Of a DNA stretch of 64,000 nt, positions 9,664 to 18,868 are shown in pieces; the stretch's first letter is position 1; every line of letters begins with the position of its first letter. A program made the position numbers and the translations under genes. The stretch is from an uncultured Lachnospiraceae bacterium (lineage in GTDB: Bacteria > Bacillota > Clostridia > Lachnospirales > Lachnospiraceae). The notes below the pieces were generated by a model. That model was not told the origin of the DNA and ran no database searches. It saw only the letters and a list, made by a program, of their open reading frames with translations. Location of the stretch: the NCBI GenBank assembly GCA_947625775.1, contig CANQPM010000005.1, positions 124,001-188,000 of the forward strand, written 5' to 3'.

Positions 9664-9831
9664 TGTAATCCAACTCCTTTTTATACAGCCGCGCCGAGTT
9701 TTGGCAGCTGCTTAATTTCAAGTAAATTGCCCACTGAACTAATTTATCATAAACTGAAAAAAAAATAAATAGCTTAAACGTCATTTTCACAAAAATTCAT
9801 AAATTATGCCTTTATGCGCCAGCCAAGCGAC

Positions 9832-9860
9832 TTGACAATGTAAAATCGGCAGAATATAAT
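9832..9860 (+). promoter_or_regulatory. Sigma-A type promoter for the 9985 gene
   Basis: TTGACA at 9832-9837 and TATAAT at 9855-9860 are separated by exactly 17 bp, a perfect housekeeping consensus. Transcription would start near 9867, giving a leader of about 118 nt before the ATG at 9985. Confidence 0.8.
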
Positions 9861-9903
9861 AGCTTATGTAGAAGATAGAGAAAAAAACGATAAATGAGAG
9901 ATG

Positions 9904-9929
9904 GTGTGAAAAATAAATTTTTTTCACAC
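9904..9929 (+). promoter_or_regulatory. Leader hairpin upstream of the 9985 gene
   Basis: GTGTGAAAAA (9904-9913) pairs with TTTTTCACAC (9920-9929) around a 6-nt loop, inside the predicted 5' leader. It has no following T-run, so it is not a standard terminator; it might stabilise the message or gate translation (inference). Confidence 0.45.
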
Positions 9930-9984
9930 GCGGAATTGTGTTCAGGGCACAAATTCGCAGATGCATCAAGAATGGGGGATTAAA

Positions 9985-10416
9985 ATGCAAGTCGAGAATA
10001 TTCCGATACCTGCCGCGGCGTCAATCAAGGTGAGCAAGGAGGGGAAGTCCGCGGTATTTCAGACGACAATAATCCAGACCACGGACAACAAATATATATA
10101 CGCGCTGCCTGTCCATGTTGATAAAAAGCTGATTAATTTTGAATTAAAGGGCTCGTCAAAGGAGATACGCGTGGAGGTTGCGCCGTTTGAGTTTTACGCA
10201 TGGAAAAATATTTCCATAATCAAGTTTGTAGAAGACGGGAAAAATTATCTCAGGATAAAGACGACCACGCGCGGCTTAAAGTCAATGCCGTGGCCTGACA
10301 AGCCGGTTAATATAGCGGAGAATAAAAAGATTATAGACCGAGGCGTGATAGACAATATTACCAAAATAAAGGCTGGGCAAAAAATGCCAGAGCAGGCAGA
10401 GGCATCTGCGCAGTAG
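9985..10416 (+). CDS. Small beta-rich protein, possibly PilZ N-domain (YcgR-like)
   Basis: A 143-residue soluble protein that I do not firmly recognise. The pattern of alternating hydrophobic strands, the sequence FQTTIIQTTDNKYIYALPV and then FYAWKNISIIKF resembles the N-terminal barrel of YcgR-type c-di-GMP effectors, but the PilZ RxxxR and D/NxSxxG motifs are absent, so c-di-GMP binding is not supported. ATG 9985 is preferred over ATG 9961 because GGGGG at 9973-9977 lies just upstream. It has its own strong promoter and is followed 55 nt later by a lipoprotein gene ending in a terminator, suggesting a two-gene unit. Confidence 0.6.
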   Translation: MQVENIPIPAAASIKVSKEGKSAVFQTTIIQTTDNKYIYALPVHVDKKLINFELKGSSKEIRVEVAPFEFYAWKNISIIKFVEDGKNYLRIKTTTRGLKSMPWPDKPVNIAENKKIIDRGVIDNITKIKAGQKMPEQAEASAQ

Positions 10417-10471
10417 TAAACGCAAAAACGGCGGTTTTTATGTAGTGCGACAGCACCATAGGGAGGAAAAG

Positions 10472-10843
10472 ATGAGACAGCCAAAAATTATATTTACAGC
10501 GTTAGCCGCGTCATTGCTGCTTGGCGGCTGCCAGGCGGGTATTGCGGCGGACAGCCTTCCGATAGACACTCAGGCTGTAAAAGACGGGGTGAAGGAGACG
10601 TTCAAAGCTGAGGTTGTAGATTTTTTCAAGAATGACGACCTTTCTGATGCGCTTGGCATAGATAAGGAGCGCACGGAGGAGATTGAAAAATCCATACAGA
10701 GCTATGTGGACAGCTATGAGCTTGACGAAGAAACGGTTGAAGACGTAAAAAAAGCGGTTTACAATGTGCTTGAGGAGGCAAAGAATCTTTCGGCGGAGGA
10801 GCTTGACGAGAAAATAGCCGATATTTTTAAAAATCAGAAATAA
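10472..10843 (+). CDS. Small lipoprotein of unknown function
   Basis: A 123-residue protein with a lipoprotein signal peptide, lipobox LLGGC with Cys20, followed by an acidic, helical mature part rich in Glu, Asp and Lys. No domain is recognised. ATG 10472 is chosen over an upstream start because GGGAGG at 10461-10466 is placed correctly and the signal peptide begins there. It ends directly before a strong terminator. Confidence 0.7.
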   Translation: MRQPKIIFTALAASLLLGGCQAGIAADSLPIDTQAVKDGVKETFKAEVVDFFKNDDLSDALGIDKERTEEIEKSIQSYVDSYELDEETVEDVKKAVYNVLEEAKNLSAEELDEKIADIFKNQK

Positions 10844-10846
10844 TAA

Positions 10847-10888
10847 AAACACTCATTAGGTGATTGGCAGCCTGATGAGTGTTTTTTT
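10847..10888. terminator. Strong bidirectional intrinsic terminator
   Basis: A 14-bp stem (10847-10860 with 10871-10884, one G-T pair) with a 10-nt loop is followed by a run of seven T on the plus strand and preceded by AAAA, which gives U residues in the minus-strand transcript. It lies between convergent genes and probably serves both. Confidence 0.9.
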
Positions 10889-10945
10889 ATGGCAATGGAA
10901 AATTCGCGGAGAGTATTTTTATTGTATATTCACGCGGGGCATCTG

Positions 10946-11995
10946 TTACATCATGCGTATGATTTCCGTATAGGGCGTCGTGCGCAAATCATGGTACGCG
11001 CTGCCCGTAAATACTATGGGTCTTGACAGATTTTCCTCGTTTATCTGCGTTATTCTGCCGTTGATGTTTCCTGTAAGACAGATGCGCCTGTCAACATACA
11101 TATTTGCTATGCGGGTAAGTATCGGCTTTATGGCGTTACCGTATTTTTCAAAGCCCTGCTGCTCAAATACGCGGATTGCCTGGAATGGCGTAAGCGCCAC
11201 GCGCTGGGCCCTCGGGTGAGTCATCGCCTCATATGTATCAACAATGGCGGCGATAAGCGCGAACGGATCGATGCGCGATGCATTAATCCTGGCGGGATAA
11301 CCGCTGCCGTCGCAGCGCTCGTGGTGCATAATCATCACGCTGATAACATGCGGGGGGAGCTTTCTGTTTTTGAGGAGCTCGTAGCCGAGATGTATGTGGT
11401 GCTGCATCTGTATAAACTCCTCGGGCGTAAGCTTGTCGGGCTTCCAGAGCAGCTCGTCTGAAATTTTTGTCTTGCCGATGTCAAACAGAAAACCCGATAT
11501 GGTGAGCAAATCCAAATCGTCACTGCCCATTCCGAGCCACTGGCCGAACACGTAGCACAAAAGCCCGCAGTTAAAGCAGTGGTTGTATGTAATCTCATTT
11601 TCATTTGGCATCATATTGTAGAGGTAATCAAGCAGCTGCTCGCCATTCATTACAGAGCCCATAATGTCATCGCGCAAGGTCAGCAGCTTTGTGAGATTTA
11701 AGTCAAGTCCCGTGTCAAGCACGCGCATCAGATTCATAAAGGAATTGAGCGACAGCGCGTAATTATCGTTGAAGCGCTGGAAATGCTGATTGGAATGGAG
11801 CTGCTTGTAGTGCGTCATATCCACCTCATCAGGCTCTGACAGCAGAATATACTCAAAATTGTATTCGCCCAGAAGACGTATCTTCTCCTCTGAAAGGGAA
11901 GTGTTTGCCTTAATCAAAAGCTGGCGCGACGGGGAATATATATCCTCGTAAGTCACCATGCCTGGTTTAAGCGACTGTGGAGCAAGCTTATACAT
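10946..11995 (-). CDS. HD-GYP domain protein with altered HD motif
   Basis: A 349-residue protein with an N-terminal helical region and a C-terminal HD-GYP domain (about 130-310). HD-GYP enzymes hydrolyse cyclic di-GMP with a di- or tri-nuclear metal centre. Here His139, His224-His225 and Gly-Tyr-Pro (232-234, within HHERCDGSGYP) are present, but the defining HD dyad reads FDIGK, with Phe171 in place of His. The codon was checked on the minus strand at 11483-11485. Activity may be lost or altered, so it could act as a receptor rather than a phosphodiesterase (inference). GAGGTG precedes its start. Confidence 0.8.
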   Translation of the reverse strand: MYKLAPQSLKPGMVTYEDIYSPSRQLLIKANTSLSEEKIRLLGEYNFEYILLSEPDEVDMTHYKQLHSNQHFQRFNDNYALSLNSFMNLMRVLDTGLDLNLTKLLTLRDDIMGSVMNGEQLLDYLYNMMPNENEITYNHCFNCGLLCYVFGQWLGMGSDDLDLLTISGFLFDIGKTKISDELLWKPDKLTPEEFIQMQHHIHLGYELLKNRKLPPHVISVMIMHHERCDGSGYPARINASRIDPFALIAAIVDTYEAMTHPRAQRVALTPFQAIRVFEQQGFEKYGNAIKPILTRIANMYVDRRICLTGNINGRITQINEENLSRPIVFTGSAYHDLRTTPYTEIIRMM

Positions 11996-12311
11996 AAAAA
12001 TACACCTCGTTTATATAATAAACCGTAAAGGTTGATTGAAACTATCCCATATAATGATAACACAATTACCAAGTATTTGTATATAAAAATTTTTAATTGC
12101 TGAAATCGCTGAGATTGCTGGAATGGCATAAATTTAATAAAATTTTAATAAATTATTTGTGGATTATTGAAATGAAAGGTCAGGTATGATAGTATAATTT
12201 TGTGCAGCATGACGTAAATTGAGCTTTAGGACGCTGCGGGATTTAAGTAAAATACGCGGTCTGCGGCTGTATTTAAGCTGCAAGGCAAAGTAAAGGAGGA
12301 ATAAGCGGCAA
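11996..12311. other. Divergent intergenic region
   Basis: This 316-nt AT-rich region separates the HD-GYP gene (minus) from the hydrolase gene (plus). A TATAAT at 12193-12198 could be the -10 box for the hydrolase but has no well-spaced -35. No RNA gene, repeat or open frame of note is seen. Confidence 0.5.
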
Positions 12312-13244
12312 ATGGGAAAAAAGGATTTTAGACTGCCATCAAAGGATGGGGTGCATAAGCTCCATGTAGCGCTGTGGGAGCCTGAGGGGGAGATAAAGGC
12401 GGTAGTGCAGATTTCGCATGGCATGATTGAGATGATTGACAGATATGACGATTTTGCAAAATTTTTGAATAAAAACGGTATAGCGGTAGTCGGAAACGAC
12501 CATTTAGGACATGGTCTGTCGGCGGGGAATGATACGGATTTGGGGTATTTCTGCCCCGATAATATGAGCGCGACGGTTGTCGCAGACCTTTACAGGGTGA
12601 CAAAATGCGCGAAAAAGAGATATCCTGGAGTGCCGTATTTCCTGTTTGGGCACAGCATGGGCTCGTTTATGGCGAGAAGATATATAATGACATACCATGA
12701 CGCGTTAGACGGCGCGATTATATGCGGCACAGGAGTGCAGAATCCGCTTGTGCTTGTATCGGGAATTGTGATATCGGGAGTGTCTAAGCTGTTTTTTAGC
12801 GACAGATTCCGCTCAAGGCTGCTTAAACGCGCGGCGTTTAGCGGTTATCAAAGGCGCATAGCCCAGCCGCGCACATCAAACGACTGGCTTACGCGTGACA
12901 GCGATGTCGTGGACAATTACCTTTCAAATAAATACTGTACCTATGACTTTACCGTAAACGGCTACAGGACATTGTTTGAGGTGCTCTCGTATGTTCAGGA
13001 CAGGGGGAATATAGACAGGATTTCCAAGGAGCTCCCTATCTTTTTGATTGCGGGCGATGCCGATCCCGTGGGCAATTACGGCAAGGGCGTTAAAAAGGTA
13101 TATGCGTCGTACAAGGCGGCAGGGATTGAAGACGTGAGCATGAAGCTTTATCCTGACGACAGGCACGAGATTTTGAATGAGCTGGATAAGGACACGGTTT
13201 ATGCCGACGTGCTTGGCTGGATAAATGCCCATATGAAAAAGTGA
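12312..13244 (+). CDS. Alpha/beta hydrolase, monoacylglycerol lipase/lysophospholipase type
   Basis: A 310-residue serine hydrolase of the Hydrolase_4 group. The nucleophile elbow is GHSMGS with Ser115, the acid is Asp in IAGDADPVG and the base is His in PDDRHEILNE. HGMIEMIDRYDDFA near the N-terminus forms the oxyanion region typical of PldB-like lipases. No signal peptide, so it acts in the cytoplasm on monoacylglycerols or lysophospholipids (family-level call). AAGGAGG lies upstream of the ATG. It is probably a single-gene unit. Confidence 0.85.
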   Translation: MGKKDFRLPSKDGVHKLHVALWEPEGEIKAVVQISHGMIEMIDRYDDFAKFLNKNGIAVVGNDHLGHGLSAGNDTDLGYFCPDNMSATVVADLYRVTKCAKKRYPGVPYFLFGHSMGSFMARRYIMTYHDALDGAIICGTGVQNPLVLVSGIVISGVSKLFFSDRFRSRLLKRAAFSGYQRRIAQPRTSNDWLTRDSDVVDNYLSNKYCTYDFTVNGYRTLFEVLSYVQDRGNIDRISKELPIFLIAGDADPVGNYGKGVKKVYASYKAAGIEDVSMKLYPDDRHEILNELDKDTVYADVLGWINAHMKK

Positions 13245-13346
13245 TAAAAAATTTTAATTAAATGCTTTTGTTTTTGTGGAAATAGTAGTAAACTATTTTA
13301 TAGGGTATTTTAAGAAATCAAATAAATATATTGGAGGTATTATTTT

Positions 13347-14540
13347 ATGAACATTCTGGTTATCAACTGCGGAAGCTCGTCATTAAAGTATCAGCTTATC
13401 GACAGCAGCTCTGAGGCTGTTCTTGCAAAGGGACTTTGCGAGAGAATCGGCATTGACGGGAGCGTGCTCACTCACCAGCCTGCGGGCAAGGACAAGGTAA
13501 AAATCGAGACTCCCATGCCAAACCACACTGTAGCTGTTAAGCTTGTGATTGACGCTCTGACAGACGCATCACACGGCGTTATCAAGTCGCTTGACGAAAT
13601 CGGCGCCGTAGGACACCGCGTAGTTCACGGCGGCGAGAAATTCGCATCATCAGTGGTTATCAATGACGAGGTTATGAAGGCAATCGAGGAGTGCAACGAT
13701 TTGGCGCCGCTCCACAATCCCGCAAACCTTATCGGCATCAACTCATGCAAAGAGATTATGCCGAATGTGCCTATGGTTGCGGTATTTGATACTGCTTTCC
13801 ACCAGACAATGCCCGAGAAGGCATATCTTTACGGGCTGCCGTATGAATATTATGAGAAATATAAGGTTCGCCGCTACGGCTTCCACGGCACGAGCCACGA
13901 CTATGTATCTGACAGGGCGGCTAAGCTGCTTGGCAAGACAAGGGAGGATTTGAAGATTATCGTTTGCCATTTAGGAAACGGCGGTTCTATTTCAGCGGTA
14001 GACCATGGCAAGTGCGTTGATACGAGCATGGGGCTTACGCCGCTCGAGGGACTTATCATGGGTACGCGTTCGGGCGATATCGATCCCGCTATTTGCGATT
14101 TTATCTGCCAGAAGGAAAACCTCACTCCTGCCGAGATGAACAATATTTTGAACAAGAAATCAGGCGTGCTTGGACTTTCAAAGGTTTCAAGCGATTTCAG
14201 GGATATCGAGGCGGCGGCAAACGACGGCAACAAGCTTGCGAGAGTTACTCTTGACGCTTTCTATTACAGAGTGGCGAAATACATCGGCGCTTACACGGCG
14301 GCTATGAATGGCGTTGACGCTATCGCGTTTACGGCGGGCGTAGGCGAGAACAATATTTCAGGTCGCGTTGAGATTGCGAAATACTTAGGCTACCTTGGCA
14401 CGGAAATAGATTTGGACAAGAACAATATGCGCGGCGAGGAGAAAATTATCTCTAAAGACGGCAGCAAGGTTGCGCTGATGTGTATTCCTACAAACGAGGA
14501 GCTTTCAATCGCAAGGCAGACGCTGGCGCTTGTTAAATAA
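13347..14540 (+). CDS. ackA: Acetate kinase
   Basis: This 397-residue enzyme interconverts acetate plus ATP and acetyl phosphate plus ADP, the ATP-forming last step of acetate fermentation. Signature 1 [11 protein letters not shown] is at the N-terminus and signature 2 is visible as [11 protein letters not shown]; the catalytic Asp lies in [11 protein letters not shown] and [11 protein letters not shown] is also present. Length is standard. GGAGG precedes the ATG. Codon use is biased toward a few codons as in highly expressed genes. Unlike in many relatives no phosphotransacetylase gene (pta) is next to it; it is closed by a strong terminator. Confidence 0.97.
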   Translation: MNILVINCGSSSLKYQLIDSSSEAVLAKGLCERIGIDGSVLTHQPAGKDKVKIETPMPNHTVAVKLVIDALTDASHGVIKSLDEIGAVGHRVVHGGEKFASSVVINDEVMKAIEECNDLAPLHNPANLIGINSCKEIMPNVPMVAVFDTAFHQTMPEKAYLYGLPYEYYEKYKVRRYGFHGTSHDYVSDRAAKLLGKTREDLKIIVCHLGNGGSISAVDHGKCVDTSMGLTPLEGLIMGTRSGDIDPAICDFICQKENLTPAEMNNILNKKSGVLGLSKVSSDFRDIEAAANDGNKLARVTLDAFYYRVAKYIGAYTAAMNGVDAIAFTAGVGENNISGRVEIAKYLGYLGTEIDLDKNNMRGEEKIISKDGSKVALMCIPTNEELSIARQTLALVK

Positions 14541-14661
14541 GTAAATTAAACTGTATTTTAAGATAGCCTGATGAATTGTTTATGCAATATAGGCAATTTT
14601 GCGGCAGGTTATCAAATAATAGAAAACGTGTTTATTGTGTGAGTTTTTTATTGTTATGAAT

Positions 14662-14710
14662 AAAAAGGATATACTTAAAGTAGTAGTTGGCTTTAAGCAT
14701 ATCCTTTTTT
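14662..14710. terminator. Intrinsic terminator after ackA, probably bidirectional
   Basis: A 19-bp stem with one mismatch pairs 14662-14680 with 14691-14709 around TAGTAGTTGG, with A-rich left and T-rich right ends. It lies between ackA and a convergent minus-strand gene. Confidence 0.9.
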
Positions 14711-14763
14711 ATATATCATATTAGTATATTTAGTATATGTGTACGTATATAAAATTTTACATA

Positions 14764-16146
14764 TTACCACACGCGGTTTAACATTACTACCCAAATGTTT
14801 AACAATATCCACGCTGCAAGCAGCACAAAACGCAGCCAATACCAAACCTTTAAATTGCCTGTCTTATCATCGGCGGGCTGTTTAACTAAATTTTTAAGTG
14901 GGTATGTTATGACAGCAATCCCGATTAGGCAGGCAACCATTATGCCCGACATTGCGCCATCATAAATTGCTAAATTCCTTACTTTTATAAAATCTGCTAT
15001 ATATCCGTGAATACTGTCAACATATCCGGGTATTAATGAAAAAAGCAGAAAACTAAATGTATCTTCAGAACCCAATACCCAAGATGTCTGTAATGTGTAT
15101 ATATATAGATAGCCTATAGTAAATAAAATTTCCAAAGGAAATAAAATATTAAAATAATTTTCTGACTGGAATATTAATATGAGCATAAAAGGAGCTATTA
15201 ATATTATCCAGTACGGCTCTAAGCTGCCAAATGCGAATAAGATTGAAAAGCCTAAAAACGAAACAAAAACGGCTAGATTTTTCCTCGTTTCTTTATTCTG
15301 CATATAGCACCAGATACATAACAATCCAAACAATAATACAACAACTGACATTTGCGATTCAAAGGCTGTAGTATTTGAGTGTAACAGTGACATAAAATCA
15401 TTCATTAATGTATCGTTAAGAAGTAATTCCAAGTTGGGATTAATTCCTAAATAAGCTTCTATTCTATACCCTATGCTGTACATTCCTTTATCAACCAATA
15501 TAAGCGCGCAGCCAATTATTAAATCTCTGAAAATATATAAATATCTTTTTTCCCTGAGCAGTATAAGAGGAATGAAAATAAACAGAGGCATATATTTTCC
15601 AGGGATAGCAATCATAAAACATAGTAAAAATTTAAAGTTTTTATCTTCAAAATAATAATTTAAACCAAGAAAAATAAAAAAGAGATAAATTGCATCGAAC
15701 TGTGCTATATGAACAGCTGGAAGCATCACTAATAAAGAACTGACAAAAAACAGCTGGAGCCACTTCCTATTATTTGGAGAAATATTTAGTTTTGCTGCTA
15801 ATCTGTCAATTTGCCATATGTCAAGCAGAAGAAAAATTGCTATAAACAACTTATACCATAATCTAGCGCCAACACAATCATAAGCAATCATTCCCAATTC
15901 AGATAATATAAATACAGGCAACGACCATACAGCGCACATACTTTGCAAAAGAATACCGTATGGAATGGCAGACCAACCGTTAAATATATAATACCATTTC
16001 CCAGTAATTATTCTGTGCATATTGTCCTGAATGCGAAGAAAAGCGGTCTGATTATCATAGTAGTACATAGTAAAAAATACAAATAGCGAAATTACTAGCA
16101 AAAAGATTTTTTCAATTTTTAAGTCTTTAAAATATTTTTTTGACAT
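14764..16146 (-). CDS. Polytopic membrane protein, GT-C glycosyltransferase-like
   Basis: A 460-residue protein with about ten membrane segments and an N-terminal extracytoplasmic-loop region containing DNQTAFLRIQDN. The layout resembles GT-C glycosyltransferases that use lipid-linked sugars, but no certain catalytic motif is seen, so this is only a fold-level suggestion. ATG 16146 follows AAGGAG by about 11 nt; a GTG at 16155 is too close to it. The gene is noticeably richer in A+T than ackA and cca on either side, which hints at transfer from another genome. It stands alone between two terminator/promoter regions. Confidence 0.6.
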   Translation of the reverse strand: MSKKYFKDLKIEKIFLLVISLFVFFTMYYYDNQTAFLRIQDNMHRIITGKWYYIFNGWSAIPYGILLQSMCAVWSLPVFILSELGMIAYDCVGARLWYKLFIAIFLLLDIWQIDRLAAKLNISPNNRKWLQLFFVSSLLVMLPAVHIAQFDAIYLFFIFLGLNYYFEDKNFKFLLCFMIAIPGKYMPLFIFIPLILLREKRYLYIFRDLIIGCALILVDKGMYSIGYRIEAYLGINPNLELLLNDTLMNDFMSLLHSNTTAFESQMSVVVLLFGLLCIWCYMQNKETRKNLAVFVSFLGFSILFAFGSLEPYWIILIAPFMLILIFQSENYFNILFPLEILFTIGYLYIYTLQTSWVLGSEDTFSFLLFSLIPGYVDSIHGYIADFIKVRNLAIYDGAMSGIMVACLIGIAVITYPLKNLVKQPADDKTGNLKVWYWLRFVLLAAWILLNIWVVMLNRVW

Positions 16147-16340
16147 TATTGACACTGCTCCTTTTTATTAATATTTAATAATTTTATTATATATGATATA
16201 TTTTTGCAAGACGATAGTATATAAACAAATAAAATATTATAAAAAGTATCTAATTTAATAATGTTTTTTATGGCGAAAAATGATAGAATAAATAAAAGCA
16301 TTATAAAAACGATGCGTTTTTTACTTATACCATTTATGCT

Positions 16341-16355
16341 GCCGTCTGTGGCGGC
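16341..16355 (+). promoter_or_regulatory. Short RBS-proximal hairpin before cca
   Basis: GCCGTC and GGCGGC form a 6-bp stem (one T-G pair) with a 3-nt loop directly before the ribosome binding site GGAG (16361-16364). Nearly the same leader occurs before hpt at 26345-26360. Confidence 0.45.
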
Positions 16356-16370
16356 GGAACGGAGATTACA

Positions 16371-17699
16371 ATGCATATAGAATTGCCAGAAAAGGTAAAT
16401 TATATAATCAGCCAGCTTGAGGCGGCGGGCTTTGAAGCGTATGCCGTCGGCGGGTGCGTGAGGGATTCGGTTTTGGGCAGGACGCCTGACGACTGGGACA
16501 TCACTACGTCGGCGCTGCCGTTTCAGGTAAAGGAGATATTTGACCGCACAATCGACACGGGAATACAGCATGGCACTGTCACGGTAATGCTGAACCGCCA
16601 AGGCTTTGAGGTCACGACCTACCGCATAGACGGCGAATACGGGGACAGCCGCCACCCAAATGAAGTGAAATTTACGGCAAGCCTGACAGAAGACCTAAAG
16701 CGCCGCGATTTTACGATAAACGCTATGGCATACAGCCACAGGAACGGCTTAATAGATGAGTTCGGAGGTCAGGACGACCTCAGCAAAGGGATAATCCGCT
16801 GTGTGGGAGACGCAAGGGAGCGTTTCACGGAGGACGCGCTGCGCATAATGCGGGCGGTGCGTTTTTCGGCGCAGCTTGGATTTTCAATAGAGGACAGGAC
16901 AGCGGGCGCGATAACGGAGCTTGCGGGCAGGCTGGGGAACATAAGCGCCGAGCGCATACAGACGGAGCTTGTCAAGCTTTTGGTTTCGCAGAATCCCGAT
17001 TACATAAGGACAATGTATGACCTCGGCATTACGCGGGTAATTCTGCCAGAGCTTGATGACGCGTTTGAAACGCTGCAGAACAATCCGCACCATATGTACA
17101 CGGTGGGCGAGCATATCATGCACTGTCTGCTGAATGTGCGCGATGACAAGGCGCTGCGCCTCGCCGCGCTGCTGCATGACATAGGAAAGCCGAGGACACG
17201 CACGACTGATGAAAAGGGGATAGACCATTTTCATGGACACGTCGAGCTAAGCGAGGAGATGGCGGTAAAAATCTTAAGACGCCTGAAATTTGACAATGAC
17301 ACTGTTTCAAGGGTAAGCAAATATATAAGATACCATGATTACAGCATAGAACCGTCGCACAAGGCGGTGCGATACGCCGCTAGCAAAATCGGCGAGGACT
17401 GTTTTGAACAGGTGCTGGAGATAAAGCGCGCGGACATTCTTGCGCAGAGCTTTTACATGCGCGATGAAAAGCTTGAGCGTCTTTCGGAGATTACGGCGCT
17501 GTATAATGAAATAAAGGAAAAGAACCAATGCACATCGCTTAAAACGCTTGCCATAGACGGCAGGGATTTGATTGCGCTCGGCATACCCGCGGGCAGGAAA
17601 ATCGGCGAGATTTTAAACGCGCTTTTAGATGACGTGCTTCAATGCCCCGAGCACAACAGCCGCGACTATCTGCTTGAGGCGGCTGAAAAATTCAAGTAA
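16371..17699 (+). CDS. cca: CCA tRNA nucleotidyltransferase / polyA polymerase family with HD domain
   Basis: A 442-residue enzyme that adds or repairs the 3' CCA of tRNA. The class II nucleotidyltransferase head is clear: GGCVRD (27-32), the catalytic DWD at 41-43 and RRDFTINAMAY at about 110-120. An HD domain (LLHDIGKPRTR at about 265-275) follows, as in the CCA enzymes of many Firmicutes with an added phosphohydrolase-type domain. GGAG at 16361 precedes the ATG. Without a search it cannot be decided whether it adds CCA alone or has a narrower role such as A-addition. Confidence 0.9.
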   Translation: MHIELPEKVNYIISQLEAAGFEAYAVGGCVRDSVLGRTPDDWDITTSALPFQVKEIFDRTIDTGIQHGTVTVMLNRQGFEVTTYRIDGEYGDSRHPNEVKFTASLTEDLKRRDFTINAMAYSHRNGLIDEFGGQDDLSKGIIRCVGDARERFTEDALRIMRAVRFSAQLGFSIEDRTAGAITELAGRLGNISAERIQTELVKLLVSQNPDYIRTMYDLGITRVILPELDDAFETLQNNPHHMYTVGEHIMHCLLNVRDDKALRLAALLHDIGKPRTRTTDEKGIDHFHGHVELSEEMAVKILRRLKFDNDTVSRVSKYIRYHDYSIEPSHKAVRYAASKIGEDCFEQVLEIKRADILAQSFYMRDEKLERLSEITALYNEIKEKNQCTSLKTLAIDGRDLIALGIPAGRKIGEILNALLDDVLQCPEHNSRDYLLEAAEKFK

Positions 17700-17776
17700 A
17701 ATCAAGTAATAAATAAAAGCTCCTTTTCATAAGATAGATTAGTAATTTTATTCACTTATGCAGAGGGGGACTTTTC

Positions 17777-18763
17777 TTGAATGACAGGACTATAAATGTG
17801 CTAACCCAGTATGATATGGAGGTGGCGCGCACCTTTAAGGGCAGAGGGACAATTATCTGCGACACTGACAAGGGAGTGCGCGTGCTTAAAGAATATAAAG
17901 GAAAGCTTGAAAAGCTTGAGCTTTTAGACAGACTCCAAGGGGGCATAGATGTCTCCATAAAAACTGACACTATTGTCAGAAACAGGGAGGGCGGGCTGTC
18001 CGTCAAGGACACTGACGGGAGCACGTACATATTGAAGGAGCAGGTAGAAGGGCGCGAGTGCAGCTATAAAAATGAAGACGACATAATCAGCGCTTTCAAG
18101 GCAATGGCTGTGCTTCACTCGGGCTTTGTGTCGAAATCGGTGCCTGAAGGTGAGGAGAAGCTGCCAGTCTATTTTTACGCCGACGAAATGGAAAAGCATA
18201 CGCAGGAATGCAGGCATGTCAAAAACTACCTCAAAAAACTCCGTTCAAAATCCGATTTTGAGCGCGCGCTGTTTGACAAGTACGATTATTTTTTTGAAAA
18301 GGCGGTTGATGTCACGGAGCAGGCAAAGCGTGAGCCGCGCGGCGAATATGAGGAGTATGTGCGCGCAAACGGGCTTTACTGCCATGGCGATTACCAGTAC
18401 CACAATGTTGTCCTGCCTAAAAACGCTTCGGGAAAAACGGGCATAATAAACTTTGAACATTTTGCGCATGATTCGGGAGTGAGGGATTTTTACCTGCTTT
18501 TCAGAAAGGTTTCTGAAAAAAGCGACTGGTCGGAAAAGCTTGCCGACAGCATGCTTGAGGCATACCAGAAAAAGAGGAGCTTTTCGCCATGCGAGTGGCG
18601 TTCGTTTATTTTAAGGCTGTCCTATCCTGAAAAATTCTGGAAAATTATAAATTTTTACATAAATTCAAGAAAATCGTGGATGCCTGACAGGAACCTTGAA
18701 AAATTCGAGGGGCTGATACGGCAGGAAAAGCACAGGGAAAATCTAATCAGACGGCTGACATAG
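17777..18763 (+). CDS. CotS-like spore coat protein, phosphotransferase fold
   Basis: A 328-residue protein of the aminoglycoside phosphotransferase/CotS group found in spore formers. The catalytic-loop motif LYCHGDYQYHNVVL is present. The following IINFEHFAHDSG has Asn where active kinases have the metal-binding Asp (IDF), which suggests a structural rather than catalytic role; this is common in coat paralogues. The start is a TTG at 17777, preceded by GAGGGGGA; no in-frame ATG is near. It lies 77 nt after cca on the same strand. Confidence 0.75.
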   Translation: MNDRTINVLTQYDMEVARTFKGRGTIICDTDKGVRVLKEYKGKLEKLELLDRLQGGIDVSIKTDTIVRNREGGLSVKDTDGSTYILKEQVEGRECSYKNEDDIISAFKAMAVLHSGFVSKSVPEGEEKLPVYFYADEMEKHTQECRHVKNYLKKLRSKSDFERALFDKYDYFFEKAVDVTEQAKREPRGEYEEYVRANGLYCHGDYQYHNVVLPKNASGKTGIINFEHFAHDSGVRDFYLLFRKVSEKSDWSEKLADSMLEAYQKKRSFSPCEWRSFILRLSYPEKFWKIINFYINSRKSWMPDRNLEKFEGLIRQEKHRENLIRRLT

Positions 18764-18868
18764 CAGGATAGGGCTTGTATTTAAAGGGATTATTCACTAT
18801 AATTAAGAAAATAATGCTTTCACAAGCGCCAGACGCTTAACGCGGCGGCGGGAGGATTACGGATTACA

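Noticed and set aside
9787-9990. Minus-strand frame of 67 codons over the promoter region at 9832-9860
   Set aside because: It runs opposite a consensus promoter and leader, has no ribosome binding site and an unusual composition.
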